Position numbers and translations under genes: made by a program
Notes under the pieces: model-generated
What the model was told of the DNA's origin: nothing
The model's input: only the letters and a program-made list of their open reading frames with translations
Databases searched by the model: none
DNA from: Eimeria necatrix
Taxonomy: Eukaryota > Apicomplexa > Conoidasida > Eucoccidiorida > Eimeriidae
Length of the DNA: 64,000 nt
Direction of reading: 5' to 3'
NCBI RefSeq assembly: GCF_000499385.1
Contig: NW_013651957.1
Coordinates: forward strand, 26,103-90,102
In this document: piece after piece, positions 12,701-24,400 of the stretch
How positions within the stretch are numbered: position 1 is the first letter of the stretch
How the letters are laid out: every line of letters starts with the position of its first letter

Positions 12701-15700
12701 CAAATTAACCCAAAGTTAACGTAGTGCTTCCCTTCTTACTAATTATGATGCAACAACAACATCATACAAGACAGGGACGATAGTTAAACTGTTTGCCACA
12801 GAACAAATGCACTTAAATCTTGATTACCTGCAGCAAGCAAGGAAGTGACGGGTAACTGCCTCGTAGAGCTGAGTACAATCACGCATTTAGGTGCTTTGTA
12901 AAGTTGAAATCCTCAAAGTCGGGTTTCAATGCAGTGGGAATCGTGTAGCCGCAGGATCCTAACCTTCCACTCATCCTCGTTTTCGCAATCTTCTCTGAGC
13001 AGATAAAAACACTAGCAAAACACTGCCCGGTATTGTGTTATGAATTTATAACAAGACGCTGCACAAATGTACTTTAAAGTATGCCTTTTATTGCATACCA
13101 TGAGAAATGCGCAGACCGTATCCTGCCTCACCTGCACAGTTCCTTTACTGGGTGTATCGGTGGATGGGACTGCAAATAAACTCAGTACAGCAAGCCCAAA
13201 AACAAAAATAAGAGCGCTACACACTAAGTCATTCAAAGATTGGAGTTTTTTCACCTTCACTTGGATCGCATGAAACATTGTCTCTGGAATTATCGGCATG
13301 ATTTGGCAGGCTACAAGAGGTGGAGTCTAAACCCACTGCCTCTTAGGTGCAAAGCTAACGAATAGCTGTACATGTAATACCATGCTCAGCTGCGTATTAT
13401 TTTCAATACACAGATTTTGCTGTTGTAGTGCAGCGAAGCAGCACTCACGGCATCGTCGTTGGGTCCATCGCGTGGCCATTCAAAACCACCTGACAGACAC
13501 CCACTGCACGGCAATGCTGTACCGACTATCCGCGCAGTTGGCAATAGATGTTTGATGCCGCAGTACGCCGTAAAGAAGTGCCTTTATGGAAGGCAAACGT
13601 CAATTTTACGCACCGTCTAGCAGGGCTGCTGCAAACGAGCCCCACAGTGGGCTGTTGCGCTGCTGCTCGATCAGGCCCAAAAGGTCATGAGAACGCGTGA
13701 AGCGCTCTGTCTCTGTTCGAGGATAGCTGAGCATTGACACAGAGCAGGCGAATATTTAGAAATTACCTTGAGATGAAACTAGTTTGGAGTCTCAGATAGC
13801 TGCATTCCAAAGAAGTAGTAATACCTAATATATCCGCGGTTGTAGAGGGCCTCCGCTAGCTGCATGGACCTGAGTACGTGTATTGCAGTAAGACAAACAG
13901 TTTGATGACGCCTTGGCAGGAAGACTTTTAGGCAGCTGCGTTTTCTTCGAGCAATCAGAGCCCCGGCGTTCCTACAACGCACCGATGCGAGTCAATTCGG
14001 AGCTTGCGCGAGCAAAGCTTGGTCATTTCAACTGTATCTGAGACAGGCGCCGTCGCGAAAAACAGATTATTCTAGCAATGGTGCAAAAGCTTCGTTCATT
14101 CTGAACACGCTGACAATGAAGCCCCCCGCAGCGAGTAAACGTGACGCAGCTGCTTTCAGTCACAATGAAAGCAAAAGCTATACTACTAGTGTGGAAAGTG
14201 CACTATTGACTTTGCTCGGAGGAGTGTCAGCTACCATCGCATTACGATTCCTGTCTCTCTGAGGCCTACTTAGAGGAACAGGCCTCGCTTTGGTAACTTC
14301 GCGGCTTTCAACTGCAGTGACCAGCGCCTCTGGACTCTCGTTACACAGCTCGAATAGAGCAATCACCACAGCTCTGCAAGGAGTAAGTGAATCAGGCCGC
14401 AGAAAACTTCTGACATGATAACGAGAGAGGATAGGGCTGCATCGTAACGAACACGATACGTATCCCTTCGTGGTGCACTTTACTTTCGATTTACTCCGAA
14501 TCTGTGCTAAAACTTTGAGTCTCACCGGTCAAATAGGCGCTGTCGCTCCCACTGAAAGTCAACGAGGAGACGGCGACCTACATTTTCCTCGTCGTCCCTG
14601 TAAATAAACTCAAGCTTTTGTTTAGACTGTGCGTTTCAGTGCAGTCAAATAATAGGTGCAGCTACTTACTCGGTTCAGTACCGGCCTTCGGCTTGAGCCG
14701 AATAAGAGCTGCCTACACGTACTTTTCGACGGTGACACGAATGGTCCAGAACTTCTCCGCAACAAACTTCTCAACCTCCAGGAACCTGTGAGCCCACCAA
14801 AGCATCCCCCACGATTAGGACTGCTGCTTGAACGCATCACATTCTAGGGGTCTCAGCCCAAAAAGATTTCACACATTGAGCAGAAGTAGTCGCAAGGGGG
14901 GCGGGAATTCACCAGGAAAGCTTACCGTTCCACGACGAAACCCAAGGTTGGGAACTGGCACGGGCCATAGCTGCAAAAGCACCGAGCCCCAAACAACTTC
15001 GAAGGGGCTTGGTCAGCAGACTTTGGCGGTGGTAGACGCATACTAGAATACGCGTGACTCCAAGCGAGGTGTGCAAATACCTTATGAGCCCTCTTTGCAG
15101 CGACAGTCTATTCTGATATCTTTTCGTAAGAAACCGCGTAAATGCCGCGCCTGTTCAGCATCCCCATACAAATGTAACAACGTAGTCAGTTGCTCTGGGC
15201 AGAGCAATAGCGGGCCCAGATCAAACACAATTAAAGGTGTAGCAGTCCTCACCGATGCGCAGATCAACCTCAGAGCGGGCGTCTGCTGCCTGCATCCAGA
15301 TACACTCCAACCATAAACTGTAATTTCATAACATCAAACAGGAACACCGGGAGCGAGTCCTGCGGTTGCCTTCTCATTCAAAAACAACTAGGGAACGCAT
15401 TTTCCAGCAACTTCAAGGTAAACTGAGAATATCTACAACCAGACAGACTGTGCAGCAGATAGGACGTGCCCCAGTATGGGCCAAAAGCATCTGTTTACTT
15501 ACCTGTGAAAGTGCCTCATTTGGCTGTTGGAGATGTTCACATGCCCTCTCAATATCCTGTCCTGAACGCGGCACATAACTTCGGAGTGAAGAGCTCCTGT
15601 ACTGAAAGTTCTAAAAGATGCCCTCACTGTTCAGGACAGTGCCTGTTCTGTAATGGGTTTACGATGACCTTACGTGTCACGGCAGAAAAGATTGCACGGA

Positions 15701-16917
15701 ATGGCTGAATGTTCCTATTTGCCTCCCTACAAACTTGTAGTACCTACGACGCACAAATCCCTGTTCTACAATACAGCATAATCTTTCAGAGAGAAATAAA
15801 ACCTGGGGGCAATAGTTGCATTCAAGGACAAAGCATCCAAACAATTGAACGCGTTTCATCCGCATGAGCTCTTTGCCTTTCTCAGACCTCAAAGGCAATA
15901 TTTTCTCCTTCCCGGTCGCAGTCCAGCCACAGTACAAGCCACTGGCACCTATGCGAAGCGAAGACAAGACATAAATTTTCGTTGAGCTCCGGCCGCATTG
16001 AAAGTAGCCATGGTGGTTTTGCTAAAAGACGAACCCCTGAGGAGTTCTCGCCTTCCCAACCTGCGGGTGATCCCTACTTCTTTGCATAGGTCTTGAGATT
16101 TTCCACGATGTCTTTTGCGGAGTCGCTGACGCGTTTTGTCACGGGGGCTGTGGAGCGGTACAGGACAATGGAAACGATGAGTGCAATATGAAATCCGCAG
16201 CTTATTGGCACGATGCAGAATTCCTTAAGGGAGGCATTTTTAAGGTGCTAGGGCAAAATGAGAGCACCAGCTAGGCATAGTTACACGTCAACAAAGAGTT
16301 AGGCAGGATGCGCCATTGCTGAATATGCAATGCAACTATCATGCTGCAGTGAAAACTTTGTCACACTAAAAGGAGCCAATGTGCACTCACCAGTAAATAG
16401 GGCTTCAGGGAACACGGAATTCCACGACGAAAATGGGGCAGGAAAATCAAGAGACATGAGATGGCTGCACCAAAACGCGCAGTCCCTCGCTGAGGCAGTT
16501 GCTAGAGTGGAGACCGCGACGCAACAAGGCCTATAACTTTTCAAATGTGCGGCAATAGTCAACAGCTAGAGGCGCATCAATGCCATTTGCAGAGCCAGAG
16601 TCAACTTATGGCTCACCCTCGGACAGAAGTGAATATCATTTCGCATTGTTGGCCTTGAAGGACGCATGGAAACGATGTGACAGCATTGAACGTGCTGGAG
16701 CTCTGTAGCTGGAGGAAATAAGAAGAGCATCACGCGGGGCATCGATATAATTCCAGCACATAGAGAAGCTTCATGCTTTTCTGTCGGTTGCCAGCAGGCA
16801 CTTGTTCTTCCTGCAGCTCACCCTGCGAACATTGTTTGCTCCGAGAAGGCGAGTTATCTCTTTCGCAACTGACGGCTTTTCCGCCACATTCAGTACCTTC
16901 AGGGTGGGGGGAGGCAT
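9726..16917 (-). CDS. TOP3: DNA topoisomerase III (type IA), at least 28 exons
   Basis: Start ATG is at 16917-16915 ([19 protein letters not shown], the first TOPRIM strand). Phase-checked exons: 16822-16917, 16617-16708, 16391-16464, 16078-16147, 15888-15948, 15674-15704, 15503-15561, 15253-15289, 15081-15150, 14926-14970, 14723-14785, 14526-14597, 14270-14373, 13983-14037, 13825-13869, 13614-13726, 13449-13489, 12828-12868, 12626-12672, 12413-12485, 12127-12256, 11975-12025, 11768-11839, 11565-11609, 11360-11422, 11038-11226. Motifs in family order are GHLMSLDFP, the TOPRIM metal motif [10 protein letters not shown] (D120, D122, E124), [22 protein letters not shown], the catalytic tyrosine in [13 protein letters not shown] (across 13825/13726), [36 protein letters not shown] and CAKCG. 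The enzyme cuts and passes single DNA strands, usually with a RecQ helicase and RMI1, to dissolve recombination intermediates. Exons near 15.8, 13.3 and 12.98 kb (PIIPET region) are unresolved. The zinc-finger tail is read from about 10.66-10.87 kb ([12 protein letters not shown]), 10.26 kb (CPYC), 10.11 kb (CPHC) and 9.73-9.93 kb (CFSCC), so the stop is uncertain. Confidence 0.93.
10002..10158. repeat. Diverged direct repeat of a TOP3 zinc-finger exon
   Basis: Copy A (10002-10068) and copy B (10091-10158) start with the same CAGGCAAACT word and align over about 67 bp at roughly three quarters identity by eye. Read on the minus strand, copy B encodes [16 protein letters not shown] followed by a GTAAG donor. 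Copy A encodes [10 protein letters not shown] and then an in-frame TGA, having lost the first cysteine. It looks like a local exon duplication in which one copy decayed. Confidence 0.7.
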
Positions 16918-17678
16918 CGCGGCCTAAGGTCATCGAGACGGAATGGCGGCATCACAGTCACGGCAAGCACGACCAACAGGGAGGAAGAGCTGGAGAGCTC
17001 ATCCAAGTCCTTCAGGTCGGATGCCGATAGTCATGACTTCCACGTAGACGCACGTGCATCAGGCAACTAGGTTTAGAGCATCAGCACGATGAGCACCGAA
17101 TAAACACACCACGACCTTGCACTGCCGGAAACTGCACTGTGTTCAAGATGTTGCCCCCAGCACGACTGGTTGGAGTATATTCAATTGATCAGGGCACGCC
17201 TTAGGTCGTTTCTGGGTGATTATTCTGCAGTTTGGAGGAGACCCAAGGAAAAGTTGGGGCTGGAATTGCTGTAGCAGGCACAGTAGTATTTGCCCAGAAT
17301 TCACTAAGACACATCCACAGTTACAAAAGCAAAATGAGTTTAGATAGAATGGCGAGCATTTGCCAGTGTTTGTTAGGTTTAGCCCAAGCCAAATGGAAAG
17401 GACAACCAGCAGGCGCTGGGGCTTCAAGAGACTGGGTCTTATCTTTGCGTTTCGTCCTAAAACTTTATTTCTTTATGTTTAAAAGCCTACTCAAATGATA
17501 AAATAATGCTCGTTCGTATGCATAATGCTCAACCTATCATCTGTTTTGTTTTCAATCTGTATATTGGGTCTGCGCCAAAGTCCAAATCGGTACAGGGCAT
17601 ACAGAGCAGTGTGCCTGAATGAGCCACTCTCTTACTGCTGTCTAATGAAACACAGTTTGTTCTTCTCATTGATTTCAG

Positions 17679-18356
17679 GAATTAAAGCAGCTCACAGTTT
17701 TGGAGGGGTATGAACTAGTATCTTTGGAACAAGCTGAACGCTTGTATACTCGCTTCTTGCCCGAGAATGGGGCTGGTGAGTATCTAGCGAAGCTCTGTTT
17801 TTGTTCCTGAAAGGCTATCATGTCCTTTCCCTCTTCCACGTCCGTTAGTACAAAATTTTTAGCTCATTACTTTTCTGACAAATGGCGTACCACTATTAGT
17901 GCTCCTTAGTGTCACTGATCACCATAGGAAGTGCCTCGAAGACTCCTTCACTTTTGTGAAGTATCGCCTTTAAAGAATAACATAGATGATAAATTTTCTC
18001 TCTGTTATAAACCATCTAATCGTTGAAGCATTCTTCTACCTCACAGGGAGTTGCGTGAAAAGACATTGCAGCTGTCCCGAATAAGCTGGTTACGTGGTTG
18101 GGCGAGGGAAAAAGAACGTAACTGGGGGGACAAGATATGATCATTTTTAACCAGACAGAAAAAGCTCACGTCACATCAGAAAATTAGCCGAGTAACTTTC
18201 ACCCCTTCCTTCGGTTCTATGAGGGAATCATGCTGTCGGATACCCAGCCCTGCAACAAAGATAGTCTTCTGCTGCCGCTACAGTTTTTACTTGTGCCGGA
18301 AGGTTTGAAACTCTTTATTTTGCCATGGGTGCGACAGCATTACTTCTGTTAGCGTT
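17679..18356 (+). CDS. Possible plus-strand gene, unrecognised (exon pieces)
   Basis: Three plus-strand segments look coding. 17679-17775 follows TTTCAG and ends before GTGAGT; it contains LEGYELVSLEQAERLYTRF. A segment from about 18045 follows CTCACAG and contains ELREKTLQLSRISWLRGWA. A third, from about 18190 to a stop near 18356, contains FLRFYEGIMLSDTQPC. The first exon leaves phase 1 and the second needs phase 2, so an exon is missing or one piece is false. No family is recognised. It overlaps the alternative minus-strand model below, so at most one of the two is right at 18.3 kb. Confidence 0.35.
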
Positions 18357-18643
18357 AACATCAGAAATTTACAAATTACGGCTGGCAGAATCAGTAGGGG
18401 GACTTACTTGGCGAGTTTCTTTGCGGCCTTTCCTTGAGCGAACAACTTGCAATATGCAAGCAATTTTTCTTCAAGTCCTCGCCCCCACCTCCCAGAAGTC
18501 TTTCTTCTTATTTCTGAACTGCTTGAAAGGTATGGTAGCTCCGCAAGTGTTCCTGGTTTCTTCAGTTTCATCCACTTCAGCCTCAACAGCGCTATCTGGA
18601 CAGTGAAATGCGCATTCTCGAGCATATTTGCCTGTACCTCCAT
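18320..18643 (-). CDS. Alternative small basic minus-strand ORF
   Basis: From ATG at 18643 the minus strand is open to a GTAAGT donor near 18407, with a helical basic end (LEEKLLAYCKLFAQGKAAKK). A downstream CTAACAG acceptor would add about ten residues and a TAA near 18320, in phase. The protein would be about 90 aa. Composition is plausible but there is no recognisable motif, and the terminal exon conflicts with the plus-strand candidate. Confidence 0.28.
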
Positions 18644-19039
18644 GGGTCCCTAGAACACACCGATGAAGTTTTTCGGCGTTCATGAACTAATGCTGGCATC
18701 CCCCTGCAGCTGAGTAATGGGCCTCTCAGCCTTGGAGCCTATCTCCATGGGGTGGTTGCCCGCAGGTGTTTGCTGTTGGCACAGACACACTCGATGTGCA
18801 AGTATAACCCTGCACGAAAGTACGATTTAAACATCATTCATGCAACAGCCTGGAAAACGTAGGAACCAAGGGCGCACGAAAGAACGGATATTTGTGAAGC
18901 GCGTCAATTCCACCAAGAATACTTTGCTGTTCGTTTAGTACCGAACTCATTTGGGAGAAGAGCAATGAGTTGATTCTGAACGCACAGAGCTTCTCTGTGA
19001 TATTTTTGAGCTAGCCAGCGAATGTATCTGCGCGCAAAT

Positions 19040-19115
19040 CTTTGTGTGTGTATGCGTGCGTGGCGTATGTGCTTGAGTGCTTGTGCCTGTATGTGTGGGT
19101 GTCTAGGTATATGCG
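19040..19115. repeat. Degenerate GT-rich low-complexity tract
   Basis: The stretch is a degenerate TG/TGTGCG/TATG-rich run without a fixed period. It lies between genes and looks like a decayed microsatellite. Confidence 0.6.
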
Positions 19116-19368
19116 CGCCTGTCAGAAGAGGGGCTGGTGGGAATACAGTTGATAAAACTCAGCATCTGCTTAATGTGATCTTCGCATAAACTGATTTCCA
19201 AAGCCTGGGCATGAGAGGAGGTGCTGCAGCCGATAAGACGGCACCTCTATATTTTCAGCGTTTGACTGGCTTGTTAATCCGCTGCGCTTCCCAAACTTTA
19301 TTTCCTTCTTATAATAGGGCAGAGCATGTCGTGATACAGGATTGTTTCACTCAGACTTTCTGGTGAAT

Positions 19369-19886
19369 TCAGCTCACGGGTTGAATGGTAGTCCCATTCC
19401 ACGGGCTGTGCAAGAAACAGCAAAGCGCTTAGTTCTCAGAAAATAGGGAAACCACCGGAACTCACTCGAACGGACTGAAGCTCGGCGGCTTTTCACGGTA
19501 TTGCGGGAGACCGTATCCAGCAATAAAGATAATGATGGGACGTGAAGGCGTCACCACGTTTCCAGGAATTTGCCGAGTTTCCCAGCCGTATGCTACCAAT
19601 GCTCCTCATGTGATGCACTGAGTGGAGGTATAAAGTTGTGCTATGTTTGTTTGAAACAATACCGTGACCCCGTAAGCAACAGCGCAGCTGCCGCACGCTG
19701 TGCGGCAAACACAAATAGGTTAGTATTCTCCCTGCTGAAGCTCATGGTGCTTGCGTTTAGCTAGATAGTGCGAGGATAGTGGTACCATTTGAGCAGACGT
19801 TTCTCCGATTCGGCGGCGCACGATGGTATGGGGAAAAGACCGGGAAACAGGCTTTGGACGAAGGCGTCCTTCAGTTCCCAAGGCAT
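19369..19886 (-). CDS. Small single-pass membrane protein, 99 aa
   Basis: Four minus-strand exons close in phase: 19786-19886, 19663-19697, 19466-19592 and 19369-19405 (101+35+127+37 = 300 nt including TGA). Donors are GTACCA, GTATTG and GTGAGT; acceptors are CAG, TAG and CAG. The protein begins MPWELKDAFVQSLFPG and carries one hydrophobic segment (RPIIIFIAGYGL) followed by a short Pro/Ser-rich tail (YREKPPSFSPF). Size, single membrane span and short hydrophilic flanks resemble accessory subunits of mitochondrial inner-membrane complexes, but that is a guess from shape and no family is recognised. An alternative ATG four bases upstream (19890) opens another frame, which does not give the membrane segment. 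Small exons (35 and 37 nt) make it easy to miss in automatic annotation. Confidence 0.62.
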
Positions 19887-20039
19887 CCATACACACCAAC
19901 CTGGAACTGGTTTTAAAATATACGTGAGCACCTTCAAGCAAACGTGCACACAGGAATACAGGCGCTCGTGCATGCATAGGTAACCCTTTACATGCATGTA
20001 GCATAGAACAGATGCTCACATTACAAGCAGACAACTCCA

Positions 20040-20275
20040 CATCTTTGTTACACTAGATACACACAGCGCAGGCATACATAGCCATTCGCGTAGATTTGCA
20101 TACAACGAGCATGCATGCTGCTCGCACAAGGATGTACACTGCATTCACATGCACTTGCGGACTACATACAAATGCCTGGGCACATTACGTACTTACATAT
20201 GGGTAAAACTACAAGCATACACATGTAGTACACGCCCATATAAGTACACGCAAACGTTTTAATAAAGCATCATAC
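20040..20275. repeat. ACAT/GCATAC-rich low-complexity region
   Basis: About 235 bp are dominated by degenerate ACATAC, ACATGC and CATACA words on the plus strand, with no fixed repeat unit. There is no open frame of interest. It lies upstream of the 143-aa gene. Confidence 0.6.
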
Positions 20276-20693
20276 ACACCTAAATCAATATCCTGGCTCC
20301 ACCTGACACATCTTGATCGTTCTAGCTCGACAGCTAGGCCATTATTCACACTGTGTTCTATTTACCGCAAGCCAAAGAACCCCGTCGTATTGCAGGGCTC
20401 CACACTTGACAGCAGGTATTCCCCATTTTTCTCTCACTGGGTGGCGCGAGATAGTATTCAGTTCCAACAAAAAAACGCTCAGCAGACTTTCCGTGGTCCT
20501 GGGCCATTCGTTGGTTGCAGTTACAGTTAAGCTTTGGCATTGAACTCTTCGTTTCCCGGGTGGTTGCTTCCGTTGTGAAAGCGGCACGGACATTAGGTTT
20601 GGACCTACTGAATAACGTCTCCCATCAGAATAAGCGACAACTGGGGCGAAGATATTTACATCAGATGCACTTCAGTGGTGCTGTGTAACAGAC

Positions 20694-21269
20694 ATGCTTA
20701 GCCGCGCCATTGCGATCATTGCGGGGCAAGAAGTCGGATGCGGTGGGGTGTCTGGAAGAAACTTGCCCCTCACATCAAACTTACTGCTAATATCTTATTC
20801 CTAAAAGCCTGTTTAGCGCGTAATTCAGCTTTGTGTTCTAGGTAGGGAAAAATTTACCAACTTTCTACCTACTGACTTTCTTCCCTGTGGCGGCTGGTGA
20901 CACAGCCGAACCGTCCCACTCCGTGCATGCAAGAGCAGTCCTCACGGCTAGCCCTATCGATGAAGCTTTATGGTACCTTTTGCAAAAAACTAATGACGCA
21001 GATTGGGAGGGACAGTCTGTATTTGCTGGAAAAATCTGAGAAGTCCGTTTCTTATTGTCCCCCAACAGTGCGCAGACCACTGGGCAGGCGGATACAGTCG
21101 TCAGTGCGTCGAGCGGATTCTTCCCCGCTTCACGATCTCATCTTCCGCCTCTTCAATTGAGCCGTTTTATCGTTTTTTCGAACGTTTAGAGTATATGCTC
21201 TGTTTAGAAGGTAGCGACTCCGCGGTTCCCGCTCCGTCGAGGAGAAAAGCGTTCAACTGGGCGTCCTGA
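20694..21269 (+). CDS. Unrecognised small protein, 143 aa, three exons
   Basis: Exons 20694-20747, 20842-21018 and 21069-21269 (54+177+201 nt, all phase 0, stop TGA). Introns are 94 and 50 nt, bounded by GTGTCT..TAG and GTATTT..CAG. The N-terminus MLSRAIAIIAGQEVG has an Arg at position 4 and little acid, compatible with an organellar or signal-type leader. The middle contains IDEALWYLLQKTNDADWEG and the last exon ADHWAGGYSRQCVERILPRF and FYRFFERLEYMLCLEG: Trp/Tyr/Phe-rich amphipathic helices with four cysteines in all. There are no homopolymer runs, suggesting a constrained protein. I recognise no family. It ends about 200 bp before the CDPK-like gene on the same strand. Confidence 0.68.
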
Positions 21270-21470
21270 ACGGATAGCAACCCTTTTCTCCATTCATCTG
21301 CCCTCTATCTGTTCAAAAAAGACTAAATTTTATGTATTTATGTTGGCGTGGAGGATTTGAGGCTCCCATGGGCGGCAAGAGGGGCTTTCTGGCCTCGTGC
21401 CATAACTTTGCGTAGCTTCTCAGGAAAAAAGTTTGGTGGTGCGCAGCCTCCCTTTTGAAAAATATGTTTG

Positions 21471-24400
21471 ATGGGGGCCGGGCAGTCCCTTCAGCATATG
21501 CGGGGCCGCGAAGCCCCCGCCACCGGTCTTTCGCGATTAAGAGGCACTCAGGCAGATGCTAGGACCTCCCATAGTCATTCAACCATTTTCAGTGATGTGT
21601 TCCAGCAGCCGCAACAAAACTTGGTTCGGGTGAGTCGCAAGCAGTGCCTTCATGGCATTTATGCTCTCCTCTCTCTGCTTAGGAAGAAAGACTTCAAGTA
21701 TTTAGTGTGTGGAAGTGTGGCCCTATAAGTCCAATTCAACGTCTAGCAGCCCAACTCAACCTTTCAGTTTCCACTTTAGCGTTCCCGAGATCCGTATTCC
21801 TATATACCTTGTCACCCATGTTGTCAGGAAAGGGTACTTGTGAAATGTTTCTGGTTTGCTGAATGCTTTTCTTGGGTGAAGATACCTTCCGGCTAGCAAA
21901 GTTCACAGTTTTTCACTTTGCACTTCCCGGGAGTTGCATCCGTTGCTGCTCATGTGCAGTATACGAGCCGCTTAGTGCGCGAAACCATCGGGGAAGTCTA
22001 CTCTTTCGATTTTTTTGCCCTTCGGAGAGACGATGCTGGGAGAGTGTGCAGAGTGACGTGTAGGCGCAGTGGGCGCAAGGCGGAAGCATTGGTAATACAA
22101 AAGCATCTTGAGGACCCAGCCCAAATGGAGGCGACAAAAAATGAGATTGAGGTTTGGCTCTCTTTAGATCATCCATACATTGCTAGGCAAGTTACAGTGA
22201 GGGGAATTCCATTTTAGCTTGCTTGGGCACTGCATTAGGAACCGCTAAAGTCTTCCCTCCTTTCCTCATTGCCCTGTGTAGGGCAGATGCCGCTCTGCTT
22301 TCTCTCCCTGAGTTTTGAAGGCTTCGGCATGTCGTTAATCCGTGAATTCGATGCTTTGACTTTTCAGGTTGCTCGAGGTATTTGAAGACGACAGGGCCGT
22401 TTATCTTGTATCGGAGTTCTGCCCGGGTGAGGGCTCTGTTCTAAATAGTCTAGCTGCCACTGGGACCATACTTTTGGACGCAGTATGGTGGCTTGCTGAT
22501 GTACGTTCTCCGGTATTGTGTGTAGACCACAAGCAACTGCTGAGGACCTGCTCACGGAGGCTTCTTGAATACTGCTGCCCAGAAAAACAGCTGACTATCC
22601 GTGTTATTGCTTACCTGCAATTTTATATCAACTGCTTCAGGCGGCTCGCTGTATGATTATTTGGCAGCTTTGCAAAAGTGTCCTGAAGAGCTAGCAAGGA
22701 CTTGGGCTTTACAGGTCAGCAGCTGTAGCTGTTCGTTTTGCAGAGGCGTGTCGCAAGCTAGTAGCTTTTATAGTTTTATATGGAGCTTGAAGCGCCTTTC
22801 GCTTTCTTTCGCTCAATGGCCGTCTCCTTGGGAGTTTAAAGTTCTAGAAGGGGACATCGGGGTGTCTGCTTTGCCTCGCTAGCGTGTGCTGCAGATGGTT
22901 CAGGCGATTGGATATCTCCAGGGCTGCGGGATCGTTCACCGCAACCTCAGGCTCGAGAGCTGGCAGCTAACAAGACAAGACACTTCCCCTCCATTGAAAC
23001 TTCATGGCCTGAGTCACTCTACACGATGGCACAAGAAGGAGGGCCGTCTTAATGCTGCTTGCGGCATACTAGCATACACCAGCCCAGGTCCTCCTCTCCA
23101 GACAAAAAAATAAGCTTTAGGGATAGCAAATGGAGTTCAGTCACGCAGCACTAGTTTTTGCTGGTGCACAATGTGTTGCTCCGCCTCACACATGTACTTT
23201 GTGGCTGTTCGTGCTGCTCCACACAGATGTTCTCCTCGGGCGCTACACCGATGCCTGCGACATGTGGTCACTGGGTGTCATTGGTTAGTCGTTTCTGTTG
23301 CATTACAATAGCTACATGCGTTACAGTTTTTCAGTGATCCTTGCCTTCCCCACGCAGAAGAGATCACACCAATGAAGCTCTCCGAAGTAGTGATCGTTGT
23401 ACTGGAAGGGGTAAAAGGTTATAATTTTAATGATGCAGATTTGTAAGCAACTCATGGCAGAGTCGCCACGCATCACGAGGGACTCTCATGCATTGCATTT
23501 TTTTTTCGTGTCCCCACAGTATACCAGCTACTCTGCGGGCGCCCGCCATTTGTGGGTACACGACAAGAAAAAATCCGTCAGATCCTTTCCGGTGATGTCA
23601 ATATGCTGCATCTCGAGTGAGCTTAGCATCACAGATGAGATTAGAGCTGAGAAACGTCATAGCCCAACTCGAAGGCTGGGGAAAGAGTCTGACGACATAT
23701 GCGTATCTTTTGCGTCTTCAGGAAAGCTGGCGTCTCTGAGGAGGCGAAGTCTTTTGTAACGCAGCTGTTAACGCTTAGCCCGCAGTGAGAAATAGTTCAG
23801 TGACTAAGCTCACCATGCTGGTCCAGAAAGGTTCAGTATATCTAGGTGCAACACTAGCTCTACTTTGCTGTGCTTTTCCGCCTTCACAGCAACCGCCTTA
23901 CTCCGCAGCGAGCTTTGGAGCACGTAAGCCATCCCACCTGAGCCATCTTCAATCCCTTGATGGAGAAAATTTCAGACAGCAAGACATTTTGCCTTGTTGC
24001 TCGTGAATGGCTACTGGGAGGCAATTCTTTGCCGTTGCACCGCTTGTTTGCCTGTGCCCTCAGCCCTGGCTTTTTGGACAGATGATCACACGCCAACCTT
24101 TTCCTCCTTCCTGCATCGCTGGGTGGGCAGAAAGAGCCAGATGACTTAGGCTTTGCTTTCTCCTTTTATACTGCAGTAGTAGCACTAGCAGTAACGGCAG
24201 CAGCACAGACAAGGGCGCTCCAAACAGCGCGGGCTCCTTGCGCAACGCGCAAGCACTGCAATGGTCTTTTATTATTATATCAATGGACACTCTTCAAATG
24301 ATGCTTTTCCAATTTTGCGTATCCTGTAGACTTCGCTGGTTTGCCAACAGCAGCCCACTACGCCGCGCAGCAGTTCTCATCTGCGCTTACTGCTTAAATT

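Noticed and set aside
19304..19405. Alternative frame of the last exon of the 99-aa gene, open for about 34 codons
   Set aside because: Phase from the preceding exon selects the frame stopping at 19369; the longer frame needs an unsupported splice site.
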